DNA of 64,000 nucleotides from Pectinatus sottacetonis (lineage in GTDB: Bacteria; Bacillota; Negativicutes; Selenomonadales; Selenomonadaceae): positions 2,428,001 to 2,492,000 of the forward strand of contig NZ_WIQK01000001.1 in assembly GCF_015732155.1 (NCBI RefSeq). The letters run 5' to 3'. Of the stretch, positions 41,954-51,704 are shown in pieces. The position numbers were made by a program, and so were the translations under genes. The number at the start of each line of letters is the position of its first letter. The stretch's first letter is position 1. The notes below the pieces were generated by a model. The model was not told the DNA's origin. It saw only the letters and a list, made by a program, of their open reading frames with translations, and did no database searches.

Positions 41954-44570
41954 AGGAGCCGAAGAAAACAAGAAAACATTGGAAACTACACCAATGATGC
42001 AGCAGTATTATGAAATGAAAAAACAATCGGGGGAAGCTATATTGTTTTTTCGTCTGGGCGATTTTTATGAAATGTTTAATGATGATGCCCAGACTGCATC
42101 GAGGGAATTAGAGTTAACACTGACTTCACGCAGTAAAATGCCAATGTGCGGCATTCCCTATCATGCGGCGGAAAATTATATAAATAAATTAATAAATAAA
42201 GGCTATAAGGTCGCTATATGTGAACAGATAGGTGATCCGAAGGCAAAGGGCCTTACTAAGCGGGAAATTATAAAAATAGTTACACCGGGAACGGTAATGA
42301 ATGAATCGGCATTGCCTGGAGTGCTGAATAACTATATTGCATTGATATATGAAGAAGATAATATATTGATTTTAGCAGGGGCTGATATTTCAACAGGTGA
42401 ATGTTTTTATGGTATTTATAAAGGGGCAGATCGGGTTCAGATATTATGTGATGAACTATACCGTTTAATGATGTCAGAACTTTTACTGACAGAAAGTTTA
42501 TCATGCCGGGAAAAATTATTGGAATTTTTGACATTGCGTATGCCTAAATGTGTAATTACGGATATTAAACATTTATCGGATACTGTAGAGGACCGGATAA
42601 TAGAGCATTTTGATGCGGATAATCGTCCCCGGCAAGAAGGTGCTAAAAAAGCTATAGCGACATTACTGGATTATCTGCATGAAACAGTAAAAAGCGATCT
42701 GAGTCATTTGAATCATCTATCATATATTGATGCGGATTCAAACCTTGTTATTGATACGTATACGCTGCGAAATTTAGAAATAACACATAATTTGCGTGAT
42801 GGAGGGAAAAAGGGAACGCTGTTTTCAGTACTTGATTTCACGCGGACAGCTATGGGAAGCCGCAAGCTTTCAAAATGGTTGGAATATCCGCTGCTTGACA
42901 GATATAAAATTGAACAGAGATTGGATGCAGTGGATGAACTTGTAAATGACTTTTCGCGCCGTACGCAGATTCATGAGCTGCTAAAAGATATTTATGATTT
43001 TGAACGTTTATTGACAAGGGTAGAAGTCGGCAGTGCCAATGCACGTGATATGCTGGCTTTAAAAAAGTCGTTATATACGCTGCCGGCAATAAAGAAATCG
43101 CTTATAAATGTGAAAACTACTTTGCTGCAGGAAATAGATAGTAATATAAATACGTATGAATCGCTGGTAGATTTATTGGAAAGAGCAATAGCTGATAATC
43201 CTGGTTTTTTGTTGCGGGATGGCGGTATAATAAAGGATGGTTTTGATAAAGAGCTTGATGAATATCGCACGCTCGCTTCTGACAGCCGGTCCTTACTGCA
43301 GAAAATGGAAGAAGAACAGCGGCAGTCTACAGGAATAAAATCACTTAAAATTAGCTATAATAAAGTTTTTGGGTATTTTATTGAAATAAGGAAAAGCAAT
43401 ATTAGTCAGGTACCGGAAAATTATATACGCAAACAGACGCTGGTAAATACAGAAAGATATATTACACCTGAATTAAAAGAATTTGAAACTAAAATATTGG
43501 GGGCACAGGAAAAAACTTTACAAATAGAATATCGTCTGTTTATCGAAGTAAGGGAAAAAGTAAAAAAACATATAGAAAGTATCCAGAAAACAGCGCAGAG
43601 TATTGCTGTCCTTGATGTTATTACTTCCTTTGCTGAAGCTGCCGTGCAGTATAATTATATACGACCCTCTATTAGCGGTGATGGAAAGATAATAATTTAT
43701 GATGGACGGCATCCACTGATTGAAAGAATATTGAAGAAAGATCTTTTTGTGCCTAATGATACGCTTCTTGATAATTATAAAAATGAAATATTGATAATAA
43801 CAGGGCCTAATATGGCGGGCAAATCAACCTATATGCGGCAGACGGCATTGCTTACGCTGATGGCACAAGCGGGCAGTTTTATACCTGCGCGAAAAGCGAT
43901 TATTTCACCTGTTGACAGGATATTTACCCGTATAGGGGCTAGTGATGATCTGGCTAGCGGGCAGAGTACTTTTATGGTTGAAATGAACGAGGTAGCACAT
44001 ATTCTAAAGTATGCAACTAAAAACAGCTTGATTATTCTTGATGAAATAGGGCGGGGAACAAGTACGTTTGATGGAATGAGTATTGCTCGGGCAGTAATTG
44101 AATATATACGTGACAAAACGGCAGCAAAAACATTGTTTGCTACTCATTATCATGAACTTACTGATTTGGCAGATGATAAGCATATAAAAAATTATTGTGT
44201 TGCTGTTAAAGAAAAGGGCAGTAAGGTTGTATTTCTAAGGCGCATAGTGAGCGGCAGTGCTGATAAATCTTATGGTATACATGTGGCGAAGCTTGCAGGC
44301 CTGCCGAAAAGTGTGACGGAACGGGCGGATAAAATATTAGCAGGTTTGGAAACGAATGATTTATCAATGTATCAAGCTAATAGTAAAACAAAAGCAAAAA
44401 GCAATAGTCAAAATAAGTCGAGTGATAATGTTGAAATGGACAATTTGTTTGCTTCGACATTAAGTGGTGAATTGTTAAAGCTCGATGTAACGACAATGAC
44501 CCCATTGGAAGCGATGAATACTTTATATAAGTTACAACAGCAGGCGAAGAAGGAGGCTGGACAATTATGA
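41940..44570 (+). CDS. mutS: DNA mismatch repair protein MutS
   Basis: Recognises mismatches and recruits MutL. The 876-residue protein has the mismatch-probing FYE motif in FRLGDFYEMF, the connector and lever domains, and the ABC-type ATPase with Walker A GPNMAGKSTYMRQ, FMVEMNEVAHIL, the Walker B/signature region LILDEIGRGTSTFDG and the His switch ATHYHEL. I use ATG 41940; a GTG at 41928 is possible. The C-terminus has a Lys/Asn/Ser-rich linker. It overlaps mutL by 4 bp (ATGA). Confidence 0.97.
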   Translation: MTSNKGAEENKKTLETTPMMQQYYEMKKQSGEAILFFRLGDFYEMFNDDAQTASRELELTLTSRSKMPMCGIPYHAAENYINKLINKGYKVAICEQIGDPKAKGLTKREIIKIVTPGTVMNESALPGVLNNYIALIYEEDNILILAGADISTGECFYGIYKGADRVQILCDELYRLMMSELLLTESLSCREKLLEFLTLRMPKCVITDIKHLSDTVEDRIIEHFDADNRPRQEGAKKAIATLLDYLHETVKSDLSHLNHLSYIDADSNLVIDTYTLRNLEITHNLRDGGKKGTLFSVLDFTRTAMGSRKLSKWLEYPLLDRYKIEQRLDAVDELVNDFSRRTQIHELLKDIYDFERLLTRVEVGSANARDMLALKKSLYTLPAIKKSLINVKTTLLQEIDSNINTYESLVDLLERAIADNPGFLLRDGGIIKDGFDKELDEYRTLASDSRSLLQKMEEEQRQSTGIKSLKISYNKVFGYFIEIRKSNISQVPENYIRKQTLVNTERYITPELKEFETKILGAQEKTLQIEYRLFIEVREKVKKHIESIQKTAQSIAVLDVITSFAEAAVQYNYIRPSISGDGKIIIYDGRHPLIERILKKDLFVPNDTLLDNYKNEILIITGPNMAGKSTYMRQTALLTLMAQAGSFIPARKAIISPVDRIFTRIGASDDLASGQSTFMVEMNEVAHILKYATKNSLIILDEIGRGTSTFDGMSIARAVIEYIRDKTAAKTLFATHYHELTDLADDKHIKNYCVAVKEKGSKVVFLRRIVSGSADKSYGIHVAKLAGLPKSVTERADKILAGLETNDLSMYQANSKTKAKSNSQNKSSDNVEMDNLFASTLSGELLKLDVTTMTPLEAMNTLYKLQQQAKKEAGQL

Positions 44571-46441
44571 GTAACATCCATGTGCTTGATGAAAATACGA
44601 TAAATAAAATTGCGGCCGGTGAAGTGGTAGAACGGCCGTCTTCTGTAGTAAAAGAGCTCATGGAAAATGCCATTGATGCGCAGTCGGATAAAATAGAAGT
44701 TGAAATTATGGCTGGCGGAACCAGCTTCATACGTATCAGTGATAATGGTATCGGAATGAGTAGGGAAGATGTGCAGGTTGCGATACTGCGGCACGCTACG
44801 AGTAAGATAGCAGCAGTCAATGACTTGGAAAAAATTTCCACATTAGGGTTCAGGGGTGAAGCACTGCCTTCAATTGCGGCAGTATCAAGGTTTTCTATAC
44901 TGACTAGACAGGCGCATAGTGAACTTGGCACCAGCGTAAAAATAGTTGGCGGTCATCTTGATAATATTGAGGATGCTGGTTGTAATATAGGAACAAACAT
45001 CAAGGTAGAAGATTTATTTTTTAATACTCCGGCCAGAAAGAAATTTTTAAAGACAAATAATACTGAGTCGAACCGGATAAATGATTATGTGATAAAACTA
45101 GCTTTTTCTAATCCGCAGATCGCGGTAAAATTTATTAACAATAGTAAGTTTACCTTGACTACGCCAGGAAATGGCTCTTTGAAAGATGCCATTACCAGTG
45201 TTTATGGCAGAACTGTTGGGGAGCAGCTTTTACCATTGGACCTGGATAATAGCAGTGTAAAAGTCAGCGGTTTTATTACGAAGCCAGCAGTAATAAGAAG
45301 CAGCCGTACATGGCAGACTTTTATAGTAAATGGACGTATTATTAATAATAGGATGATAAGTAAGGCTATTGATAATGCGTATCATTCATTGCTGCCAAAA
45401 TCGGGTTATCCATTGGTTGTGCTGTGCTTAGAAGTACCTTCTGATAGTATAGATATAAATGTACATCCCCAGAAAATAGAAATAAAATTCGCTGATGAGG
45501 GTCATATATTTAAGGCTGTGTATAAGGCTATTATTGATGCGGTGCGTCCTTCCGGTACAGAAAATAATCTTAATACATTTGCTGCTCCGGCTAATTATAT
45601 AAAACCACATTATGAAGAAACTCCATTAAACAACGGTTCTTTTTCCAGGCAGGGAGAAAAGTCATCAGTCCCCGTACAATTTAAGAAAAGTATGGATTAT
45701 GGCAAAATACGTAGCTCTTATAATAATATGAATGTAAAAGAAAATACAGCTGATTTTACTATAGCGAAGGAACAAGTCTATGCTATAAAAAATGCTGCTA
45801 CTTTGTCGCAGAATATGAATGAGGAAAATATTTTGAGTGAAAGGGCAGTGGATAATGAAGCTGTTCCGGCAGGAAATCTGGTGCCGATGGGACAGATCGA
45901 TTTATGCTATATAATTGCCCAAGGGGAAGATGGTATGTATATCATTGATCAGCATGCTGCCCATGAGCGGATATTATATGATAAGTTTGGATTGGCGAAA
46001 GATCGTGTAGTTTCACAGCCGCTTTTGGTTCATTTACTTTTAGATCTAGCACCATTTGAATATGAGCTTTTAGAAAAGAATCAAAAGATATTATATGATT
46101 TAGGATTCCGTGTAGAAGCTGCCGGGCCACAGCAATTCCGATTGAGTGAAATACCGGCGGATATTCCAACTAAGGATGCCGAAAATACCATAAGGGAAAT
46201 TTTGGCTTCACTCAATGAAATGCATACACCTACGCCTCAGGAAATACGGCATTCTTGTCTGGCTACAGCAGCATGTCGTGCAGCAATAAAGGCCGGTGAT
46301 AAATTGACAGTTCAGCAAATGAAAATTATTTTGGATGAACTGGCTAATACTAGATTGCCTTATACATGTCCGCATGGTCGGCCGACAATTATAAAATTCA
46401 CTCATCGGGATCTGGCAAAAATGTTTAAGCGAATACAATAA
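44567..46441 (+). CDS. mutL: DNA mismatch repair protein MutL
   Basis: A 624-residue GHKL ATPase linking MutS to strand incision. The N-terminal domain shows GEVVERPSSVVKELMENAID, DNGIGMSRED and GFRGEALPSIA. The C-terminal endonuclease domain has DQHAAHERILYD, ACRAAIKAG and CPHGRPTI. In nicking MutL proteins the first motif usually ends in Glu (DQHAxxExxxxE); here the last position is Asp, a conservative change. The central linker (about 335-430) is poorly conserved. The start overlaps the mutS stop. Confidence 0.96.
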   Translation: MSNIHVLDENTINKIAAGEVVERPSSVVKELMENAIDAQSDKIEVEIMAGGTSFIRISDNGIGMSREDVQVAILRHATSKIAAVNDLEKISTLGFRGEALPSIAAVSRFSILTRQAHSELGTSVKIVGGHLDNIEDAGCNIGTNIKVEDLFFNTPARKKFLKTNNTESNRINDYVIKLAFSNPQIAVKFINNSKFTLTTPGNGSLKDAITSVYGRTVGEQLLPLDLDNSSVKVSGFITKPAVIRSSRTWQTFIVNGRIINNRMISKAIDNAYHSLLPKSGYPLVVLCLEVPSDSIDINVHPQKIEIKFADEGHIFKAVYKAIIDAVRPSGTENNLNTFAAPANYIKPHYEETPLNNGSFSRQGEKSSVPVQFKKSMDYGKIRSSYNNMNVKENTADFTIAKEQVYAIKNAATLSQNMNEENILSERAVDNEAVPAGNLVPMGQIDLCYIIAQGEDGMYIIDQHAAHERILYDKFGLAKDRVVSQPLLVHLLLDLAPFEYELLEKNQKILYDLGFRVEAAGPQQFRLSEIPADIPTKDAENTIREILASLNEMHTPTPQEIRHSCLATAACRAAIKAGDKLTVQQMKIILDELANTRLPYTCPHGRPTIIKFTHRDLAKMFKRIQ

Positions 46442-46468
46442 TGGTTATTGTTAGTGGTAAAGAGGATT

Positions 46469-47251
46469 ATGAAGAATATTTTTATAACGACAGGACGAAA
46501 GACGGATGAAGTTTGTTTTAAAAAGGCAAAAGAAATAGCAGCGGAGAAACATATAGATTTTGTTTCACGGACGGGTAAGTCTTTGGATAAATTGTCAGCA
46601 GAAAAGAATTGTGATATGGTACTCCTGGTGAAAAAAGATAGATTAACTATAAAAACACCGGGCGGAGAGTTGTTTTTCCATCCCAGTATGGCACAATTAA
46701 GGCTAAAAAGGTTGCTGAAACATGAACCTGATCATATGGTTGAAGCTATGGGATTAAGAATGGGAATGACAGTACTGGACTGTACATTGGGATTTGCTTC
46801 GGATGCGGTGATAAGTGCGTTTATCAGTGGAACAAAAGTAATTGGGTTGGAAAGTAATCTTGCTGTATCAATAGTAGTGGCAGATGGATTAAAACACTAT
46901 AAATCTGATATAGAGGATTTACAAAATGCTATGCATAATATTGAGGTTATAAATACTGATTGTAAAGAATATTTGGCGGCAATGCCGGATAAAAGTGTAG
47001 ATGTTGTATATTTTGATCCGATGTTTCGCTATCCGTTAAAAAAAAGTGTTAGTTTACAGCCGTTGCGTGGTTTGGCGAATAGGGAAGCTGTTGATATTGG
47101 AAGTATACGTCAGGCGTGTCGTGTTGCTCGCTGTCGGGTGGTTATGAAAGAAAACAGTAAAAGCAGCGAATTTAAAAGATTAGGATTTAATAAAACCTGT
47201 GGCGGCCGTTACAGCAGTGTCCGCTATGGGATAATTGATTTACTAAAATAA
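46469..47251 (+). CDS. RsmJ-like class I SAM-dependent methyltransferase
   Basis: A 260-residue methyltransferase. After an N-terminal region with FITTGRKTDEVCFKKA, the SAM site lies in MTVLDCTLGFASDAVISA and VIGLESN, and the catalytic-type segment is VVYFDPMFRYPLKKS, close to the DPMFP motif of the 16S rRNA guanine methyltransferase RsmJ. I therefore infer an RNA or related target; a substrate is not proven. ATG 46469 after AGAGG is preferred to the open frame from 46448. It ends the miaB-mutS-mutL operon just before a strong terminator. Confidence 0.8.
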   Translation: MKNIFITTGRKTDEVCFKKAKEIAAEKHIDFVSRTGKSLDKLSAEKNCDMVLLVKKDRLTIKTPGGELFFHPSMAQLRLKRLLKHEPDHMVEAMGLRMGMTVLDCTLGFASDAVISAFISGTKVIGLESNLAVSIVVADGLKHYKSDIEDLQNAMHNIEVINTDCKEYLAAMPDKSVDVVYFDPMFRYPLKKSVSLQPLRGLANREAVDIGSIRQACRVARCRVVMKENSKSSEFKRLGFNKTCGGRYSSVRYGIIDLLK

Positions 47252-47262
47252 ATCAATTATCC

Positions 47263-47315
47263 AAAAACTGCCCCCATGAGCTGGATTAAAATCCAGCTTA
47301 TGGGGGCAGTTTATT
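47263..47315. terminator. Bidirectional terminator
   Basis: AAACTGCCCCCAT pairs with ATGGGGGCAGTTT, continuing through AGCTGGAT/ATCCAGCT to an AAAA-rich loop; one G-U mismatch region. It separates convergent operons. Confidence 0.9.
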
Positions 47316-47316
47316 A

Positions 47317-47571
47317 TTAGCGTATCAGGTAGTAAATGATGACCAATAATACTCCCGGAATACCCAGAATACCTGCTATGAGGGCAGTAACAAATTTTAT
47401 AGGAATTGCTAATCCAAAAACGAAATTGACCAGCCAGAGGCAAACTGCCCCAAAAATGCTGTTATAGATAAGTTTCCATAAAACCTTGATAGACAACGAA
47501 AAAACTTTTGTTATCAGACATAATATTAATAGTCCGATACAAAAAGCTATTATCAAATTTGCATTTAACAT
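47317..47571 (-). CDS. BofA-family membrane protein
   Basis: An 84-residue protein with two or three hydrophobic helices and the late segment IPIKFVTALIAGILGIPGV, the signature end of the pro-sigma-K processing inhibitor BofA family. In Bacillus subtilis bofA lies immediately downstream of recR, as here. In non-sporulating members its role is unknown. It lies 30 bp after recR on the same strand, after a short AGGAAGGTTATT-type site. Confidence 0.85.
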   Translation of the reverse strand: MLNANLIIAFCIGLLILCLITKVFSLSIKVLWKLIYNSIFGAVCLWLVNFVFGLAIPIKFVTALIAGILGIPGVLLVIIYYLIR

Positions 47572-47601
47572 TAATTAATAACCTTCCTAAAAATAAACAA
47601 C

Positions 47602-48198
47602 CTAAATTTCATGGCGGTTTTCTAGAGCTTTAGATAATGTTACTTCGTCAGCATATTCTAAATCCCCGCCTATGGGAAGTCCATGAGCAATACGGGAAAC
47701 TTTTATGCCTGAAGGTTTTACAAGCTTAGCAATATACATGGCTGTGGCTTCTCCTTCAACATTAGGATTAGTTGCCATTATTAATTCTTTTACCTTGGTC
47801 GTTTGTAAACGTAATAAAAGCTCACGTACTTTTATATTTTCCGGTCCAATGCCTTCAAGAGGGGATAAGACACCATGGAGAACATGGTAGACTCCCTTAT
47901 AATCACGCATTCTTTCCATCGCCGCAACATCACGTGGCTGCTCTACGACACAGATTACAGAATGATCCCGGTTGGGGGAAGAACAGATCCGGCAGGGATT
48001 AACATCGCTTATATTAAAGCAAGTGTTGCAAAAACCTATCTTTTCCTTTGCTTCGATTATGGCGTTAGCCAAAGCTTTAGCCTTGGACGGTTCCATATCT
48101 ATTATATGGTAAGCCAGACGGGTAGCTGTTTTTGCCCCTATCCCCGGCAAAGTACGAAGATGCTCGATCAATTTAGCCAGTGGTTCAATATACTGCAT
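47602..48198 (-). CDS. recR: Recombination protein RecR
   Basis: Part of the RecFOR system loading RecA at gaps. The 198-residue protein has the N-terminal HhH region [17 protein letters not shown], the zinc finger [16 protein letters not shown] and the Toprim domain with [14 protein letters not shown] and [16 protein letters not shown]. It starts 1 nt into the end of ybaB (TAATG), so the two are coupled. The order ybaB-recR-bofA is conserved in Firmicutes. Confidence 0.96.
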   Translation of the reverse strand: MQYIEPLAKLIEHLRTLPGIGAKTATRLAYHIIDMEPSKAKALANAIIEAKEKIGFCNTCFNISDVNPCRICSSPNRDHSVICVVEQPRDVAAMERMRDYKGVYHVLHGVLSPLEGIGPENIKVRELLLRLQTTKVKELIMATNPNVEGEATAMYIAKLVKPSGIKVSRIAHGLPIGGDLEYADEVTLSKALENRHEI

Positions 48199-48527
48199 TA
48201 AAACATCCCTGGGGGAAGATTGAGACCGTTGGTTAATTTACCCATTTCTGATGACATCATTTCATCGACTTTTTTTACAGCTTCATTTATTGCCGCTGAA
48301 ATAAGATCCTGCAGCATTTCAACATCTTCAGGATCTACTGCTGAAGGGTCTATTGTGAGGGAAACAACCTGTTTTTCCCCATTCATAATAACTTTTACAA
48401 CACCGCCGCCACTTGATACGTCAACGGTTTTTTTCTTTAATTCATTCTGCATTTGGGCCATTTCCTGCTGCAGCTTTTGGACCTTTTTCATCATACCGGC
48501 CATGTTGCCGCCCATAGGATTGAACAT
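48198..48527 (-). CDS. YbaB/EbfC nucleoid-associated protein
   Basis: A 109-residue DNA-binding protein of the YbaB/EbfC family. It has the Met-rich N-terminus [20 protein letters not shown], the core [18 protein letters not shown] and the C-terminal [32 protein letters not shown] precedes ATG 48527. It is coupled to recR. Usually dnaX lies directly upstream; here dnaX is about 15 kb away (63.6 kb) with many genes between. Confidence 0.93.
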   Translation of the reverse strand: MFNPMGGNMAGMMKKVQKLQQEMAQMQNELKKKTVDVSSGGGVVKVIMNGEKQVVSLTIDPSAVDPEDVEMLQDLISAAINEAVKKVDEMMSSEMGKLTNGLNLPPGMF

Positions 48528-48769
48528 AGAATTATTCCTCCTGTGATTTTATTAAAATTACCTATAGATATTTCAAAAATATTTTGGCAGATTAGTCATT
48601 ATAAAAATTAAGTAATAATGACTGTAAAATAAATATAAATATATCTATTATAATTTCATAATTGCTTTACGCATAATAATCTATTATACATTTCTTAAGT
48701 ATATAATATAGAAATGATTGATGCAAGTAAATCATGCGTTTTCTTGCTGATTGATAGTGAGTTAAGCTG

Positions 48770-50329
48770 TCATTGTTCGGATTGTTCACCTGTATATAAT
48801 TTGACGTTGTTACGGCCAAGTTTTTTAGCTTCATATAATGCTGTATCAGCTTGTTTTATCAAGGTGTTTATGTCAGAGAATGGTTCTTGTATATTAGTCA
48901 CTGTGATACCGATGCTCACAGTTATTTTTATATTGTTATGGGAATTAATGATGATTTTTTTAGCGGCGGTGACAGACCGGATTTTTTCTGCAGTTTTAAA
49001 AGCTGCCGAAGGGTCAGAGGGCGATAGAATAATTATAAATTCATCACCGCCATAGCGGCCTAAAATGTCGTTTTTACGCAAATTATTTTTACAAGTGGAG
49101 GAAAATATTTTTAAGATAGTATCTCCAACTGTATGACCAAAGGTATCATTGATAGTTTTAAAATGATCAATGTCAATGATAAGAAGTGCTATACTGATAT
49201 TTTCTTCGGTGGTTTTTGCCAATAATTTTGCGATATCTTCATTTAGTTTTGCTCTGTTGGAAATTCCTGTCAGGGGGTCAGTAGAGGCTTTTATTTGCAG
49301 TGAATTAAGTTTGTCAGAAAAATATGTGATATCGTGTAGGATTAGCATAAATCCAACTGATTTATCATAATTTATTAAGTTAGTGCGTTTTATATGGTAG
49401 GTTTTATCGTTTATATCAGTAATAAGGACTTTGTCGGAGTCTTTTTGGATCAGTTGACAAATTTGTGGGTTATTATAAAATATAGTAAGTCCCAGTGCGT
49501 TGATATGTTTTTTTGTCAGGTACAAAAATAATTTTTTACAGGAAAAGTTGAAAGTGGCCAAGTGACCCTTTGCGTCGAAAACCAATATAGCATCAGATAA
49601 AGTTTGGAATATTACTTTTTGGGCAAGGGGCGCAATTTCAAAAAGATTAAGACTAAATATAGCCCAGCCGTATAATATGCCTGGTACAATAAAAGTGGCG
49701 GGGGAGGGATCAAGTCCCCAGGGAATATAGCCACAAATATAAATTATTTCAACGATCCAGGGAAATAAAGAGCCTAAAAGAAATATTAAAGCCTGTTGGT
49801 TTTGTGGATAAGCAGATTTTCTCCAAAATATTATATAAATAATATTTCCTGTTAAAATTGCCAGATTATTAAAAATATCATGGACATGATACCATATTCC
49901 TGGAATTATCAATGCGGTAGAAAAAGGGGCAGCGGGATTTAAATATACAGCCTTGTAATAAAGGTGGTGTATTTCGGTAGTGCTACCCAATATAAAAGTG
50001 ATTGAAGACATGGTCAGCAGAAAGGCGTTTAACATTTTATCATATTTGAAATTTAAGTTTGTGTGCTGGAGTGCTAGAATTACCCATGCAGTTGGAATAA
50101 AAGGGGCACCTATGTTTTCAATGTGCAGCCAAAATTTTATAGCATTTAAAGTATTACTGGAAAGTTCACATGTATAACCAAAGGAATATATAGCAGCTGA
50201 TAAAGATAGGAAGAAAATACTTTTGGCTAATTTGATATTTTTTTTATTCCAGGCCATTATACAGACACTGGCAAGGATTAAAAAACTCATTGTACATAAA
50301 GTTATTAAAATTATTTTTGACGGATACAT
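48770..50329 (-). CDS. Membrane-bound diguanylate cyclase (7TM-PAS-GGDEF)
   Basis: A 519-residue protein predicted to make cyclic di-GMP. The first 220 residues form about seven hydrophobic helices typical of the histidine-kinase N-terminal 7TM sensor region. A PAS-like segment (about 230-340, with ILVFDAKGHLATFN and VGFMLILHDIT) leads into a GGDEF domain. Its active site RYGGDEFIIIL is intact and preceded by DPLTGISNRAKL. The RxxD inhibitory site is unclear. AGCGAGGTGATTT precedes ATG. No EAL domain is present. The ligand of the sensor is unknown. Confidence 0.9.
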   Translation of the reverse strand: MYPSKIILITLCTMSFLILASVCIMAWNKKNIKLAKSIFFLSLSAAIYSFGYTCELSSNTLNAIKFWLHIENIGAPFIPTAWVILALQHTNLNFKYDKMLNAFLLTMSSITFILGSTTEIHHLYYKAVYLNPAAPFSTALIIPGIWYHVHDIFNNLAILTGNIIYIIFWRKSAYPQNQQALIFLLGSLFPWIVEIIYICGYIPWGLDPSPATFIVPGILYGWAIFSLNLFEIAPLAQKVIFQTLSDAILVFDAKGHLATFNFSCKKLFLYLTKKHINALGLTIFYNNPQICQLIQKDSDKVLITDINDKTYHIKRTNLINYDKSVGFMLILHDITYFSDKLNSLQIKASTDPLTGISNRAKLNEDIAKLLAKTTEENISIALLIIDIDHFKTINDTFGHTVGDTILKIFSSTCKNNLRKNDILGRYGGDEFIIILSPSDPSAAFKTAEKIRSVTAAKKIIINSHNNIKITVSIGITVTNIQEPFSDINTLIKQADTALYEAKKLGRNNVKLYTGEQSEQ

Positions 50330-50564
50330 AAATCACCTCGCTGGAATGATAAGAGTTACTGGTACGATCTTCCTGTCCGGTAAAAGTAAAATAATGACCA
50401 GATTATAAACTTCGGGGTAAAATATTTAAAAGCATAGTTTGTTAACCTCTTTTTGTAGGAAACGATTTTATTATATTAATTGGCACGATGAAAATATATT
50501 ATTATATTATGTGTTTTAATTTGTAAAGTCAATATTACTGGTGGTCAAGAAAATACAGATAAAA

Positions 50565-50594
50565 TTGTTAGTAATATTATTATCATGGTATAAT
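50565..50594 (+). promoter_or_regulatory. Possible promoter of the VIT1-like gene
   Basis: TTGTTA (50565-50570), 18-bp spacer, TATAAT (50589-50594), about 160 bp before the gene. The remainder of the 50330-50757 gap is AT-rich with nothing else recognised. Confidence 0.5.
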
Positions 50595-50757
50595 AATATA
50601 TTAGTGTGGATTATGTATTTCGAACATGAGCACAGGATCTTATGATATTTACGAAAGGCAGGGAAAGTGAAACTGTTATATATGTTATTTTATAATGTGC
50701 AGTGGCATAAGAGTTTACTGTATCTCTGATAAGAAAGACAAGTGCATGTATTAAATT

Positions 50758-51660
50758 ATGCAATATAACAGGATCATGAAATATATGAATTTATCAAAAG
50801 AAAATTTTAAACGTATTTTAAAGTTCCAAAAAGCAGAAATTACGGCAAGTATTTTGTATAAAAAAGTTGCCGTAATGACAAAAAATACAAAAAATAAACA
50901 GGTTTTGCTGGAAATATCCCAAGCGGAATATGAACATTATAAAACATGGCGGCAGTTTACGCAGCAGGAAACAAAGCCAGATTGGTTTACCATTTATTTA
51001 TATACAGCATTGTTTTTTGTTTTGGGGCAGACTTTTATCATAAAATATTTGGAAAAGGGGGAAGAGTTTACACAGCAGGAATTAAAAAGTATTAGCGCCC
51101 AGGTACCAATTGCGGAAACAATAATGCAGCAGGAAGAAAAGCATGAAGATAAATTAATCGCGATGATTGATGAGGAACGAGTTAAGTATGTAGGTGCGGT
51201 TGTATTGGGCTTGAATGATGCTTTAGTGGAATTAACAGGAACGATTGCTGGTATCACATTTGCTATGATGAATACAAAGTTGGTGGCACTGGCAGCAATC
51301 ATTACCGGAGGAGCAGCTACATTATCTATGGCAGCTTCAAATTATTTGGCACAACGGGCTGATAGAAGTGAAGACGCAATTAAATCGAGTGTATATACTG
51401 GCGTGGCGTATTTAATAACTGTCATATTATTGGTTTTGCCTTATTTATGTTTGCCGGACCAATATTATACGGCAGCTTTTGCAATAATGATTATTTTAGT
51501 TGTGCTGATAATATATTCATTTAACTTTTATATAGCGGTAGTACAGTCTACACCTTTCTGGCCAAGATTTATAGAAATGTCAGTGATAAGCTTAGGTGTT
51601 GCTGTCTTATCATTTTTAATAGGTATAGCCGCAAAGTATTTTTTGGGGATAAATATGTAG
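50758..51660 (+). CDS. Ferritin-like/VIT1 (CCC1) family membrane transporter
   Basis: A 300-residue fusion. The N-terminal half (about 10-145) is a rubrerythrin/ferritin-like helical domain with metal-ligand pattern E-x-x-H in SQAEYEHYKTW and QQEEKHEDKL. The C-terminal half is a VIT1/CCC1 iron or manganese transporter domain with VVLGLNDALVELTG, AASNYLAQRA and four to five helices. Such fusions export Fe or Mn from the cytosol or sequester it. Three in-frame ATGs (50758, 50776, 50785) are close; no clear ribosome site decides, so the N-terminus is uncertain by 9 residues. Confidence 0.85.
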   Translation: MQYNRIMKYMNLSKENFKRILKFQKAEITASILYKKVAVMTKNTKNKQVLLEISQAEYEHYKTWRQFTQQETKPDWFTIYLYTALFFVLGQTFIIKYLEKGEEFTQQELKSISAQVPIAETIMQQEEKHEDKLIAMIDEERVKYVGAVVLGLNDALVELTGTIAGITFAMMNTKLVALAAIITGGAATLSMAASNYLAQRADRSEDAIKSSVYTGVAYLITVILLVLPYLCLPDQYYTAAFAIMIILVVLIIYSFNFYIAVVQSTPFWPRFIEMSVISLGVAVLSFLIGIAAKYFLGINM

Positions 51661-51704
51661 TATAATATAAGCAGACAGTGTTTTAATGAAAGGATGGGTT
51701 TTTT

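Noticed and set aside
44377-44931. Antisense 184-codon ORF across the mutS-mutL junction
   Set aside because: Runs opposite two conserved genes; no family-like motifs.
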